IMG/VR virus record: IMGVR_UViG_3300032220_000675
Location: 1-31,476 of that record
Length of the DNA stretch: 31,476 bases
Reading direction: 5' to 3' (one strand)
Source of the DNA: a virus
Below the pieces are notes generated by a model. The model had not been told where the DNA came from. It saw only the letters and a list, made by a program, of their open reading frames with translations, and made no database searches. Shown in pieces: positions 20,638-27,036 of the stretch. The position numbers were made by a program, and so were the translations under genes. How positions within the stretch are numbered: the first letter of the stretch is position 1; each line of letters starts with the position of its first letter.

Positions 20638-21420
20638 ATGAGACAATGCACCTGTGGTAGGTCAAAAACCTATCCCTATTGTGACAATACTCACAAAACA
20701 AAGGTAAATTCTGAAGATCTCACCCTCTCCTCAACCGACAACAACATAAGAGAAACTATACTATCAAAAATGAAAGAATCAGATAAAACTGGCAAAGTTT
20801 TATTTTTAAAAGGTTTTATGAGTCAATCTCCTGAATGGGGTGATTTTGTTGGCTTAATAAATCATCAATATAATAACCCAATAATTGATGAAGTAAGTGA
20901 AGATATCTATGATAAATCAAAAAAAGAAGAACATGGGGATCACGGGCCAAAGATTTTGTTAAATAATAACAACAAAAGTACAAACATGTATTCATTAAAA
21001 AAATTAGATTTACATGTTTTACGTATAAAGCAAATACCTCCTCTTGAACATAGTTGGTACAACATGCCATATCTTGATAATTTTTTATCTATATTCTATA
21101 AACAGGATATGCTAAACACTGTAAAGTCTTTAATAAATTTTGCTGGAAATGAATATGTTGGAACTGGTCATTCAGATAGGCAGTCTGTCGTTTCTTGGAC
21201 ATGCGCTGGAGAAGTTGAATATAGAATTTATCATATTAAAAACAGTACAGAAAGAGATTCATTAACTTATGAACAACAAAGAACTTTGACTTATGATTCA
21301 TACATTATGAGACCTGGAGATGTTATGTATATACCTATTGGTGTTTTTCATAGTGCTGTTGCAACTTTTCCAAGGGCATCTTTAATTTTAGACTATGATG
21401 CTTTAAATATACAAGGATAA
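20638..21420 (+). CDS. CDGSH iron-sulfur domain fused to JmjC/cupin-like oxygenase
   Basis: A 260-residue protein. Residues 4-19 read C4-x-C6-x2-S-x3-P-x-C15-D-N-T-H19, the CDGSH [2Fe-2S] motif with N for G. Residues 50-260 match the gene at 12632: H178-S-D180, SWTCAGEVEYRIY, RPGDVMYIPIGVFH (H238), RASLILDY. The fold would bind Fe(II). The C-terminal half may act as an oxygenase while the CDGSH unit gives electrons or senses redox. Leaderless promoter (TATAAT 20626-20631). Confidence 0.75.
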   Translation: MRQCTCGRSKTYPYCDNTHKTKVNSEDLTLSSTDNNIRETILSKMKESDKTGKVLFLKGFMSQSPEWGDFVGLINHQYNNPIIDEVSEDIYDKSKKEEHGDHGPKILLNNNNKSTNMYSLKKLDLHVLRIKQIPPLEHSWYNMPYLDNFLSIFYKQDMLNTVKSLINFAGNEYVGTGHSDRQSVVSWTCAGEVEYRIYHIKNSTERDSLTYEQQRTLTYDSYIMRPGDVMYIPIGVFHSAVATFPRASLILDYDALNIQG

Positions 21421-21424
21421 CCAT

Positions 21425-22213
21425 ATGTCAACCAAACTTATTTTAAATGGTTTTACTATAAACCCTGTGACACATCTTCCTCATTTGATAGATATTCTTA
21501 GAGGACTTACAGAATATAGTATAAAGCATAAGTGTGATACAGGATCAGACGGACCAATACATACAAACTATTTAGGAAAACCAATTTTTGGACCTGTAGG
21601 AACAAAGATACCAGATATACATTCTGATAATGCTGGAAGTATTGTTCAAGGTATACTAGAAAATGGATACTATACTTGTAGAGTTTGGGAAAACTGTTAC
21701 CCTGCAAAAATTCAATTTGATCTTTTTTTAGAAAATGATTTACCTGATATTGACTTAATCATAGATCATTTTTCTGCTCCTGCTATTCCTCAAGATGGTC
21801 TTGGGCTTTTTGATTATACCTATTCTATAAGTAAAACTAAAGAACATACAACAACATTACAAAAAGATAGAAATAAAGATTCGGCATATGATGTCAATGA
21901 TTTGATTGCCTTTGATAAAAATGGTAACTGGTCTGTTACTTTAAACAGATTAAAGAGCCCTGAATGTTATTTTTGTAATAAAAACCCTGAACACTGGATA
22001 TCTCTAAATAAAAATACTGATAAGAATCATACAGATTGGATTTCGGTTTTGTCTTGTACAAATCACAAAGGTTTAGGGAAAACAATAGAAGATGTGTATT
22101 CTGACAAGGCTAATCAATATTATTCAAATCAAGATGATAGAATTTACGTTATAAAAGAAATTAAAAATGAAAATAATGAAGTTATGTTTACAGTAAATGT
22201 GCCAGAAGAATAA
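21425..22213 (+). CDS. Unknown protein, weak AdoMet-decarboxylase-like segment
   Basis: A 262-residue protein, 4 nt after the CDGSH-cupin gene (AAGGATAA binding site), so likely in the same operon. Residues about 70-120 hold an ILENGYYTCRVWEN...FDLFL segment loosely like S-adenosylmethionine decarboxylase, but the pro-enzyme ESH cleavage motif is missing. The C-terminal part has C179-YFC ... SC-TNHKG, a possible zinc site. I do not assign a function. Confidence 0.55.
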   Translation: MSTKLILNGFTINPVTHLPHLIDILRGLTEYSIKHKCDTGSDGPIHTNYLGKPIFGPVGTKIPDIHSDNAGSIVQGILENGYYTCRVWENCYPAKIQFDLFLENDLPDIDLIIDHFSAPAIPQDGLGLFDYTYSISKTKEHTTTLQKDRNKDSAYDVNDLIAFDKNGNWSVTLNRLKSPECYFCNKNPEHWISLNKNTDKNHTDWISVLSCTNHKGLGKTIEDVYSDKANQYYSNQDDRIYVIKEIKNENNEVMFTVNVPEE

Positions 22214-22230
22214 ATTAAAATTAATAAAAG

Positions 22231-22259
22231 TTGACATTTATTTGCCTATTTGCTATACT
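22231..22259 (+). promoter_or_regulatory. Promoter of the tRNA/ahpCD unit
   Basis: TTGACA (22231-22236), 17-nt spacer, TATACT (22254-22259). Transcription would begin about 22266, just before tRNA-Met, and could continue to ahpD. Confidence 0.7.
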
Positions 22260-22267
22260 TAGACTAT

Positions 22268-22341
22268 GCACCAGTAGCCAAGTTGGTTAAGGCACCGAAC
22301 TCATAATTCGGCTATCGTAGGTTCAAGTCCTACCTGGTGTA
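22268..22341 (+). tRNA. tRNA-Met (CAT) or tRNA-Ile (CAT)
   Basis: Acceptor GCACCAG/CTGGTGT (G-T first pair), D-stem GCC/GGC, anticodon stem CCGAA/TTCGG with loop CTCATAA, T-arm GTAGG-TTCAAGT-CCTAC, discriminator A. CAT could be elongator Met or a lysidine-modified Ile isoacceptor. Confidence 0.85.
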
Positions 22342-22345
22342 CTAA

Positions 22346-22418
22346 TGGGGATTAACTCAGATGGTAGAGTGCCGAACTGTTAATTCGGATGTCGCAGGAT
22401 CGATGCCTGCATCCCCAG
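22346..22418 (+). tRNA. tRNA-Asn (GTT)
   Basis: Acceptor TGGGGAT/ATCCCCA, D-stem ACTC/GAGT, anticodon stem CCGAA/TTCGG with loop CTGTTAA, T-arm GCAGG-ATCGATG-CCTGC. Discriminator G. Four nt after the tRNA-Met. Confidence 0.85.
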
Positions 22419-22421
22419 CAA

Positions 22422-22480
22422 TGCCAGAACTTTGGCACTAGGGTAAGATAAGAAAGTTGGTGCAAATCCAACCTGCCCTA
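22422..22480 (+). ncRNA. Structured leader of ahpC (riboswitch-like)
   Basis: TGCCA/TGGCA hairpin (22422-22437), then TAGGGTA (22439-22445) pairing TGCCCTA (22474-22480) enclosing GTTGG-TGCAAAT-CCAAC (22456-22472). The GGTGCAAATCC loop looks like the L5 region of cobalamin riboswitches, but the rest of the aptamer is not clear. It also looks like a T-arm, although no complete tRNA fits. It lies 18 nt before the ahpC ATG. Confidence 0.45.
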
Positions 22481-22498
22481 CTAACAGAAAGAGAAAAA

Positions 22499-23035
22499 AT
22501 GAAAACAGTTGGAGATAAGTTAGGCAACTTTGCAGTAACTGGAGTTAAGCCTGGAGCATTAACATATGATGATTCATCATTTGAAACTATAACACAAGAT
22601 TCTTTTCCAGGAAAATGGAAAATAATTATGTTTTATCCAAAAGACTTTACATTTGTATGCCCAACAGAAATTGTTGCATATGATGCTTTAGTTAATGATT
22701 TTAATGATCGTGATACAGTCCTTATGACTGGATCAGTTGATAATGAATTTTGTAAGATTGCATGGCGTAATGCTCATGACGATCTTAAGAGAACTAACTC
22801 ATGGTCATTTGCAGACACAGCACATCAACTGGCTGGAGATCTTGGAGTTCATCACTCATCTGGAGTTGCTTATCGTGCAACCTTTATTGTTGATCCTGAC
22901 AATACTATTCAGCATGTAACTGTTAATAACCTTGATGTAGGTCGTAATGCAGATGAAGCACTTCGAGTTCTTGATGCCCTGCAAACTGGAGAACTTTGTG
23001 CATGCAATAGACCGCTAGGTGGAGACACTTTATAA
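22499..23035 (+). CDS. ahpC: AhpC, 2-Cys peroxiredoxin
   Basis: A 178-residue alkyl hydroperoxide reductase. Peroxidatic C54 lies in DFTFVCPTE. The resolving pair is C167-A-C169 in GELCACN. This C-A-C tail fits the actinobacterial AhpC type. It reduces hydrogen and organic peroxides using electrons passed through AhpD. AAAGAG precedes the ATG. Its stop overlaps the AhpD start (TAATG). It lies downstream of two tRNAs and a structured leader. Confidence 0.9.
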   Translation: MKTVGDKLGNFAVTGVKPGALTYDDSSFETITQDSFPGKWKIIMFYPKDFTFVCPTEIVAYDALVNDFNDRDTVLMTGSVDNEFCKIAWRNAHDDLKRTNSWSFADTAHQLAGDLGVHHSSGVAYRATFIVDPDNTIQHVTVNNLDVGRNADEALRVLDALQTGELCACNRPLGGDTL

Positions 23036-23547
23036 TGACTTGGGTTGAACAATTAAACGAAAACCTTCCCGAATATGCCAAAGATATTAGGCTTAATCTT
23101 GATGCTGTAATTAACAGATCTACCATTGATGCTAATGATGCATTGTATATTGCAATTGCAGCAGCATTTGCAACTGGTAATTCAAAACTACTTACATTTT
23201 TGGTATCTAATGCAACAGATGAAGTAGAAAAAAATGCTGCACTATCTGCTGGCGCTATTATGGCACAAAATAATACATGGTATCCATATGTAGAAATGGC
23301 TGGGGATGCAAACTTAAAAGGCTTACCAGCCCAACTAAGAATGAATGCTATTACTTCTCATGGTGGAACAACTAAGGGTAAGTTTGAAGCCTACTCTTTA
23401 TCGTCTTCAATCATAGGAAAATGTCATTTCTGTGTTAAAGCACACTATGATACATTAAAACAAGAAGGTTACAGTGTTGATCAATTACGTGATATTGGAC
23501 GAATTTCTGCAACCATCAATGCATTAGCAAAGATACTTTCAGCATAA
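23035..23547 (+). CDS. ahpD: AhpD, alkylhydroperoxidase
   Basis: A 170-residue helical protein. Active site C130-HF-C133 with H137 (KCHFCVKAH) and E118. AhpD reduces AhpC using lipoamide/dihydrolipoamide in mycobacteria. The joint ahpC-ahpD arrangement matches the host system, so it was probably captured as a unit. Translation is coupled to ahpC by TAATG. A repeated hairpin (R6) follows the stop. Confidence 0.9.
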   Translation: MTWVEQLNENLPEYAKDIRLNLDAVINRSTIDANDALYIAIAAAFATGNSKLLTFLVSNATDEVEKNAALSAGAIMAQNNTWYPYVEMAGDANLKGLPAQLRMNAITSHGGTTKGKFEAYSLSSSIIGKCHFCVKAHYDTLKQEGYSVDQLRDIGRISATINALAKILSA

Positions 23548-23556
23548 AAAAAGTCC

Positions 23557-23578
23557 TGGGTATGACTAAAACTGCCTA
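23557..23578 (+). repeat. Repeated hairpin R6
   Basis: TGGGTA / TGCCTA pair with two G-U pairs around a 10-nt loop TGACTAAAAC. It is 9 nt after the ahpD stop, preceded by GTCC, 16 kb from the next nearest copy. Confidence 0.55.
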
Positions 23579-23619
23579 ACAACTAACACATTAACTGTAA
23601 AGTGTAGTATAATGGTTTT

Positions 23620-23763
23620 ATGGAATCAAATATCTGTAAAGTTTATGAACATATTTTTAGTGTAGATAAAGACAGTGTTCTCAAGTGTGAAAAATGTAAC
23701 AAAACATATATGCAATATATGGATGAGATTGAAGAGCATCTTAAAGGATATAGAAAGTTTTAA
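23620..23763 (+). CDS. Zinc-ribbon protein, cassette paralog 2 (47 aa)
   Basis: C6, C23-EK-C26, H11, and an acidic helix (YMDEIEEHLKGYRKF). It is homologous to the 16186 gene. Leaderless (TATAAT 23608-23613, 6 nt). It ends 8 nt from the stop of the convergent peroxidase-like gene. Confidence 0.65.
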   Translation: MESNICKVYEHIFSVDKDSVLKCEKCNKTYMQYMDEIEEHLKGYRKF

Positions 23764-23770
23764 TTTAAAA

Positions 23771-24388
23771 CTATTTTGCTAATGCGTTTTCTATATCATT
23801 ACAAATTCTGATGTATGCTAAATCTGCTCTGCCAGCCTTCTCAGAATAATTTAGCAGTGCTCCATTATCATAATTTTTTAATAATTTTCCATCTTTTCCT
23901 ACCAAATATTTTTCAAAATTACCGCCCAAAGTTCCTCCACCATCTGCAGATGTTGGATCCTTCTTCCAAAGTTCCTCTGACATTTTGCATAAAACATTAT
24001 AAACTTCATGAGGAGTAACCTTACCATGTTTAGATGGCAATCCTGGGATAAGTTCGTCTTCGCAAGGGTTAGATTCAATTAATTCAGTAAACTTGTATGT
24101 GACTCCATAATTTGTTTTTGCAAATTCTCTTGCTGATTCTGCAGTGTCTGTTCCATAAACATGATCTCCATATGTTAAACCAACGCCACAATAATCATTG
24201 GTTGGAATAGCAATTACTTCAAAACCTTTATCTTTGTATTTTCTGTATATTGTTTCAATAACTCCATATTGAGGAGCATTACCACAGTCACCAGTAACAT
24301 TAATAATCAAAGTTACTTTACCTTTATAGTTATTTAAAAAATCCTCTTCTTGATCTGCGGACTTAATCTTTACATCATATACAGACAT
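23771..24388 (-). CDS. Glutathione-peroxidase-like protein 2
   Basis: A 205-residue paralog of the 16338 protein. C35 in NVTGDCGNAPQY. C67 in PTNDYCG. The GPx Gln and Trp are replaced as in the paralog (TNDY, GGNFEKYLV). GGAG is 7 nt before the chosen ATG (24388). The ATG at 24394 is too close to it. It should reduce peroxides, perhaps coupled to the AhpC/AhpD locus next door. Confidence 0.7.
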   Translation of the reverse strand: MSVYDVKIKSADQEEDFLNNYKGKVTLIINVTGDCGNAPQYGVIETIYRKYKDKGFEVIAIPTNDYCGVGLTYGDHVYGTDTAESAREFAKTNYGVTYKFTELIESNPCEDELIPGLPSKHGKVTPHEVYNVLCKMSEELWKKDPTSADGGGTLGGNFEKYLVGKDGKLLKNYDNGALLNYSEKAGRADLAYIRICNDIENALAK

Positions 24389-24477
24389 ATACATCTCCTT
24401 TTTTGTTTCTTAAGCAATTATACCTGCCGTTTTTAATTTATGATATACTATAAAAGGTGGTAAAACTGCTTAATAAT

Positions 24478-24550
24478 ACCTTTGTAGTTCAGTGGACAGA
24501 ACGATGGACTTCTAAGCCATGCGTCGCAAGTTCGATTCTTGCCAGGGGTA
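24478..24550 (+). tRNA. tRNA-Arg (TCT)
   Basis: Acceptor ACCTTTG/CAGGGGT (three T-G pairs), D-stem GTTC/GAAC, anticodon stem ATGGA/GCCAT with one mismatch, loop CTTCTAA (anticodon TCT), T-arm GCAAG-TTCGATT-CTTGC, discriminator A. A second arginine tRNA, reading AGA. Confidence 0.8.
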
Positions 24551-24552
24551 CT

Positions 24553-24681
24553 TTACTTTTTAGGATGCTTTACTTCGTATGGTGCAATCTTAGACTTAAT
24601 CCGACCATCTTTATATAATCTAACAATCCAACCGTCTTTGATCTGAACAGGATTAAACGCTGCTGCTTTTTTCTTTGGCAT
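24553..24681 (-). CDS. Small basic protein (42 aa)
   Basis: A 42-residue protein (MPKKKAAAFNP, GWIVRLYKDGRIKSKI) with a beta-hairpin-like middle. It overlaps the gene upstream by one base. Typical of small phage proteins with unknown function. Confidence 0.6.
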   Translation of the reverse strand: MPKKKAAAFNPVQIKDGWIVRLYKDGRIKSKIAPYEVKHPKK

Positions 24682-25259
24682 TACTTTACCAACTTAAATG
24701 GAGAATCAATCCAACTATCTGATTTAGCAACTGGTATGCAGTTTGGTACTGGCTTTCCGTCTGCTCCTGGCTTCATTCCTCTTTGTACATAGCCATCCCA
24801 GCAAGGTGCTTGCTTATTTACATTCCCGCAACAGTCTGATTTCATTTCTCCAGCCTGACACTGTGGGCATTGCTCACAAGTTACATTTAATTCTTTGCAC
24901 ATTGGACAGCCACAACCTTCGTATGCTTTTCCAATTGATGAATCATACATTGCCATTGCAACTTCTGAGTCTGTTGAACTAAACTCTTCTGTAACAACAT
25001 CTCTTTCAACTTTAAGAGATTCAATCTTAACAAGCATTGAAGCCTTGTGCCCAGAAAGAATCATCTCTGCTTCCCATGTGCCATCTTCTTCTTCAAAGTG
25101 TCTTACAAGTACTGCAGGCTCTTCCATTGATGCCTCTAGTGCATACTCTGATCCAGGAATACCAAACATTCCTTCTGTCATTACATACTCTACTTGGCCA
25201 ACAATTGGCTTGTCATCGTACCCTTCAGGGCACATTACAAAATCGCCTTCTTTTAACAT
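24681..25259 (-). CDS. Phage protein with SH3/Tudor-like start and Cys clusters
   Basis: A 192-residue acidic protein. The first 90 residues (GDFVMCPEG, EYVMTEGMFGIPGS, EASMEEPAVLVR) resemble an SH3/Tudor-like domain seen in phage head-maturation proteins. Next come C-x-C-PM-C and C-x2-C-PQ-C near 115-135. The C-terminal GYVQRGMKPGADGKPVPNC is common at the end of phage protease or portal-linked proteins. It could be an assembly accessory protein. TATACT (25266-25271 reverse) is 6 nt before the ATG. Confidence 0.6.
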   Translation of the reverse strand: MLKEGDFVMCPEGYDDKPIVGQVEYVMTEGMFGIPGSEYALEASMEEPAVLVRHFEEEDGTWEAEMILSGHKASMLVKIESLKVERDVVTEEFSSTDSEVAMAMYDSSIGKAYEGCGCPMCKELNVTCEQCPQCQAGEMKSDCCGNVNKQAPCWDGYVQRGMKPGADGKPVPNCIPVAKSDSWIDSPFKLVK

Positions 25260-25276
25260 ATTAATAGTATACCATA

Positions 25277-25543
25277 TTAACCAGCAAGCCTATTGTGAGT
25301 TCTTATCCTGTGACAGTTAGCACAGACAACTTCACATTTTTCAATCTCTTTCTTAATAGCCTTCCATGAAAAACCATCATGGATCATTCTGGATACATTG
25401 TATTTCTTGTCCCTTATGTGATCAAAGTCTAGGATTATATGGTTACCAACACCACAGTCTACACAGCCAGAATCCTCTTTTATCTTAGCAAGCATCTTCT
25501 TATACTGCTGCTTGTTATAGGTGTCCAACTCTTTGTCAGTCAT
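25277..25543 (-). CDS. HNH endonuclease
   Basis: An 88-residue protein. C-VD-C (27-30), the DFDHIRDKKYNVS core, and C-AN-CHRIRTHNR near the end make an HNH zinc finger nuclease. It may cut DNA at phage or host sites, or help with packaging. TATAAT is 7 nt before the chosen ATG (25543). An earlier ATG (25552) overlaps the -10. Confidence 0.85.
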   Translation of the reverse strand: MTDKELDTYNKQQYKKMLAKIKEDSGCVDCGVGNHIILDFDHIRDKKYNVSRMIHDGFSWKAIKKEIEKCEVVCANCHRIRTHNRLAG

Positions 25544-25574
25544 TATTATCATTATACCGTGAAAATATTAAGGC

Positions 25575-25654
25575 CCCACACAGGCAATTCACCTGACTTG
25601 CGCCACGGTCTCTATCCAATGGGTAACTAATCCATCACTAAGGTCCTGTGTGGG
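25575..25654. repeat. Perfect inverted repeat enclosing 60 nt
   Basis: CCCACACAGG (25575-25584) and CCTGTGTGGG (25645-25654) could form a 10-bp stem. The inside has ACCT/AGGT and ATGG/CCAT pairs. It lies between the HNH gene and an oxygenase gene, and codes nothing obvious. It may be a structured RNA, a target site or a terminator. Confidence 0.5.
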
Positions 25655-25674
25655 ACAATTAAATTATATCATCA

Positions 25675-26214
25675 TTACATGTATAGGCTACTGTAACAAT
25701 CTTTTGTGTATACTTTATTTGTAGTAAAACAAAATGTCATGGCATACCTGACTCCACTTGTAACTTCTTCAACATAGTGCATAGACTCATCTCCATGAGA
25801 TGGAAAAGTTATTGCAACACCTTTTGATGGTTTTATTTTAACAATAATTTTTTGATTTGGAAAGACAATTTGACCACCTTCATATTCATCGTCAAAATAA
25901 ACTAGCATACCAAGAATATCTTCATCACAACCTTTTTGAATATCAGAATGCAAGCACATATCATCTCCTATATTATATTTCACAATTGATGATGAGTGAA
26001 TGTATATATCTTTTTCTAATATTTTTTTTATTTTTTCAGTATAGAGTGAAACAAGAGTAAGGAAATCTAAATCATACTGATCCTGAAATAATGTTGTATA
26101 CCTATCTCCCTTATTGTTACCTCTATAAAGACCTTCTAATTTTTTAAATATTTGTAAAGCATAAACAATTTCTTCTTCTGTAGTAAAATTATAATATTGT
26201 TTTATCATTATCAA
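25675..26214 (-). CDS. 2OG-Fe(II) oxygenase
   Basis: A 179-residue protein with H89-S-D91 and H146 for iron and R156 (SGVRYAMT). EGGQIVFPNQ and KPSKGVAITFP mark the core strands. AAGG lies 7 nt before the ATG at 26214. It overlaps the small gene upstream, so translation may be coupled. Target unknown. Confidence 0.85.
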   Translation of the reverse strand: MIMIKQYYNFTTEEEIVYALQIFKKLEGLYRGNNKGDRYTTLFQDQYDLDFLTLVSLYTEKIKKILEKDIYIHSSSIVKYNIGDDMCLHSDIQKGCDEDILGMLVYFDDEYEGGQIVFPNQKIIVKIKPSKGVAITFPSHGDESMHYVEEVTSGVRYAMTFCFTTNKVYTKDCYSSLYM

Positions 26215-26296
26215 CCTTATATATTAAATCTGAAGAAGTTCCAAAATATCCAGATGGCAAAACTGACAGTCTGTTAGGGTCAAAGTCATTATTCAT
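26189..26296 (-). CDS. Small protein upstream of an oxygenase (35 aa)
   Basis: MNNDFDPNRLSVLPSGYFG... from ATG 26296. TATAAT (26303-26308 reverse) is 6 nt before the ATG. Its end overlaps the 26214 start by 26 nt. Might be a leader peptide or partner of the oxygenase. Confidence 0.5.
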   Translation of the reverse strand: MNNDFDPNRLSVLPSGYFGTSSDLIYKVDNDKTIL

Positions 26297-26336
26297 GTAT
26301 ATATTATAGCAGTTTCTAGTATGATATAATTAATAT

Positions 26337-26912
26337 ATGCATATATCGAGACCATTTAATAATGAAATTGTCGTAGTTGAAAACTTTTTGACTCAAGATG
26401 AGGCTGACTACATTCTTGATTTAGCAACAAAAGACATTTCCTTGTGGGATGCCTCAAATGATGGATCTGGACTTACAGAGCAATATGGCAATAGGCTACA
26501 AATTGACGAATACAATTTAAGAGATAGGTATCGTGACTACAATTGGTTCTTTAAAATGCTTGAAGAAAGAGCAAAGCCGATATTTTCTAAAGAATATGGT
26601 ATTTCAGATTTTTCTTTTTTACCAATAACCTCAATTTTTAGAAGAATGGGTCATGGACTGGATGTTCATACTGATGAAGTTGATAAAGATCACCCTCAAT
26701 ATGATGCATCTCTACCAATTATTACTCACGGTTTTGTAGTTTATATTAACAATAACTATAGTGGTGGAGAAATTTTTTATCCAAATAAAAATATAATTAT
26801 GAAACCAAAGGCTTTGTCTTTAGTTATGCATCCTGGAAATAAAGAATACGAGCATGGAGTTAATGACGTAACGAAAGAAATAAGATATAATCTTGCTTGG
26901 TGGACTAGATAG
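26337..26912 (+). CDS. 2OG-Fe(II) oxygenase
   Basis: A 191-residue protein with H111-T-D113, H173 and R183 (EIRYNLAWW). SGGEIFYPNKN and KPKALSLVMHPG mark the core. TATAAT (26325-26330) is 6 nt before the ATG, so leaderless. The intergenic region is divergent with the small gene at 26296. A multi-hairpin stretch follows. Confidence 0.85.
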   Translation: MHISRPFNNEIVVVENFLTQDEADYILDLATKDISLWDASNDGSGLTEQYGNRLQIDEYNLRDRYRDYNWFFKMLEERAKPIFSKEYGISDFSFLPITSIFRRMGHGLDVHTDEVDKDHPQYDASLPIITHGFVVYINNNYSGGEIFYPNKNIIMKPKALSLVMHPGNKEYEHGVNDVTKEIRYNLAWWTR

Positions 26913-27018
26913 CATGAAGAATGAGCAGTTTATAGACCTGCTCAGGTCCCCCAGGTAGCGATCCTGGGCTTATCCGTACTCAGCAATAGGGTTGCTATAA
27001 GCAACTGCATGTATCATG
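26913..27018. ncRNA. Multi-hairpin intergenic element
   Basis: Helices: CATGA/TCATG (26913/27014), TGAGCAG/CTGCTCA (26922/26938), CCCAGG/CCTGGG (26950/26963, 7-nt loop), GCTTAT/ATAAGC (26968/26997) enclosing AGCAA/TTGCT (26982/26992), and an alternative GCAGTT/AACTGC (26925/27003). All arms are perfect. It lies between convergent genes. Confidence 0.5.
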
Positions 27019-27036
27019 ACGGAATAATTTATTATA

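Noticed and set aside
24895-25320. 141-residue plus-strand frame
   Set aside because: Antisense to a convincing minus-strand protein. Ser/Pro/Thr-rich translation is typical of an antisense frame.
25575-25654. CRISPR-like repeat
   Set aside because: Only one inverted pair, no regularly spaced direct repeats or spacers.
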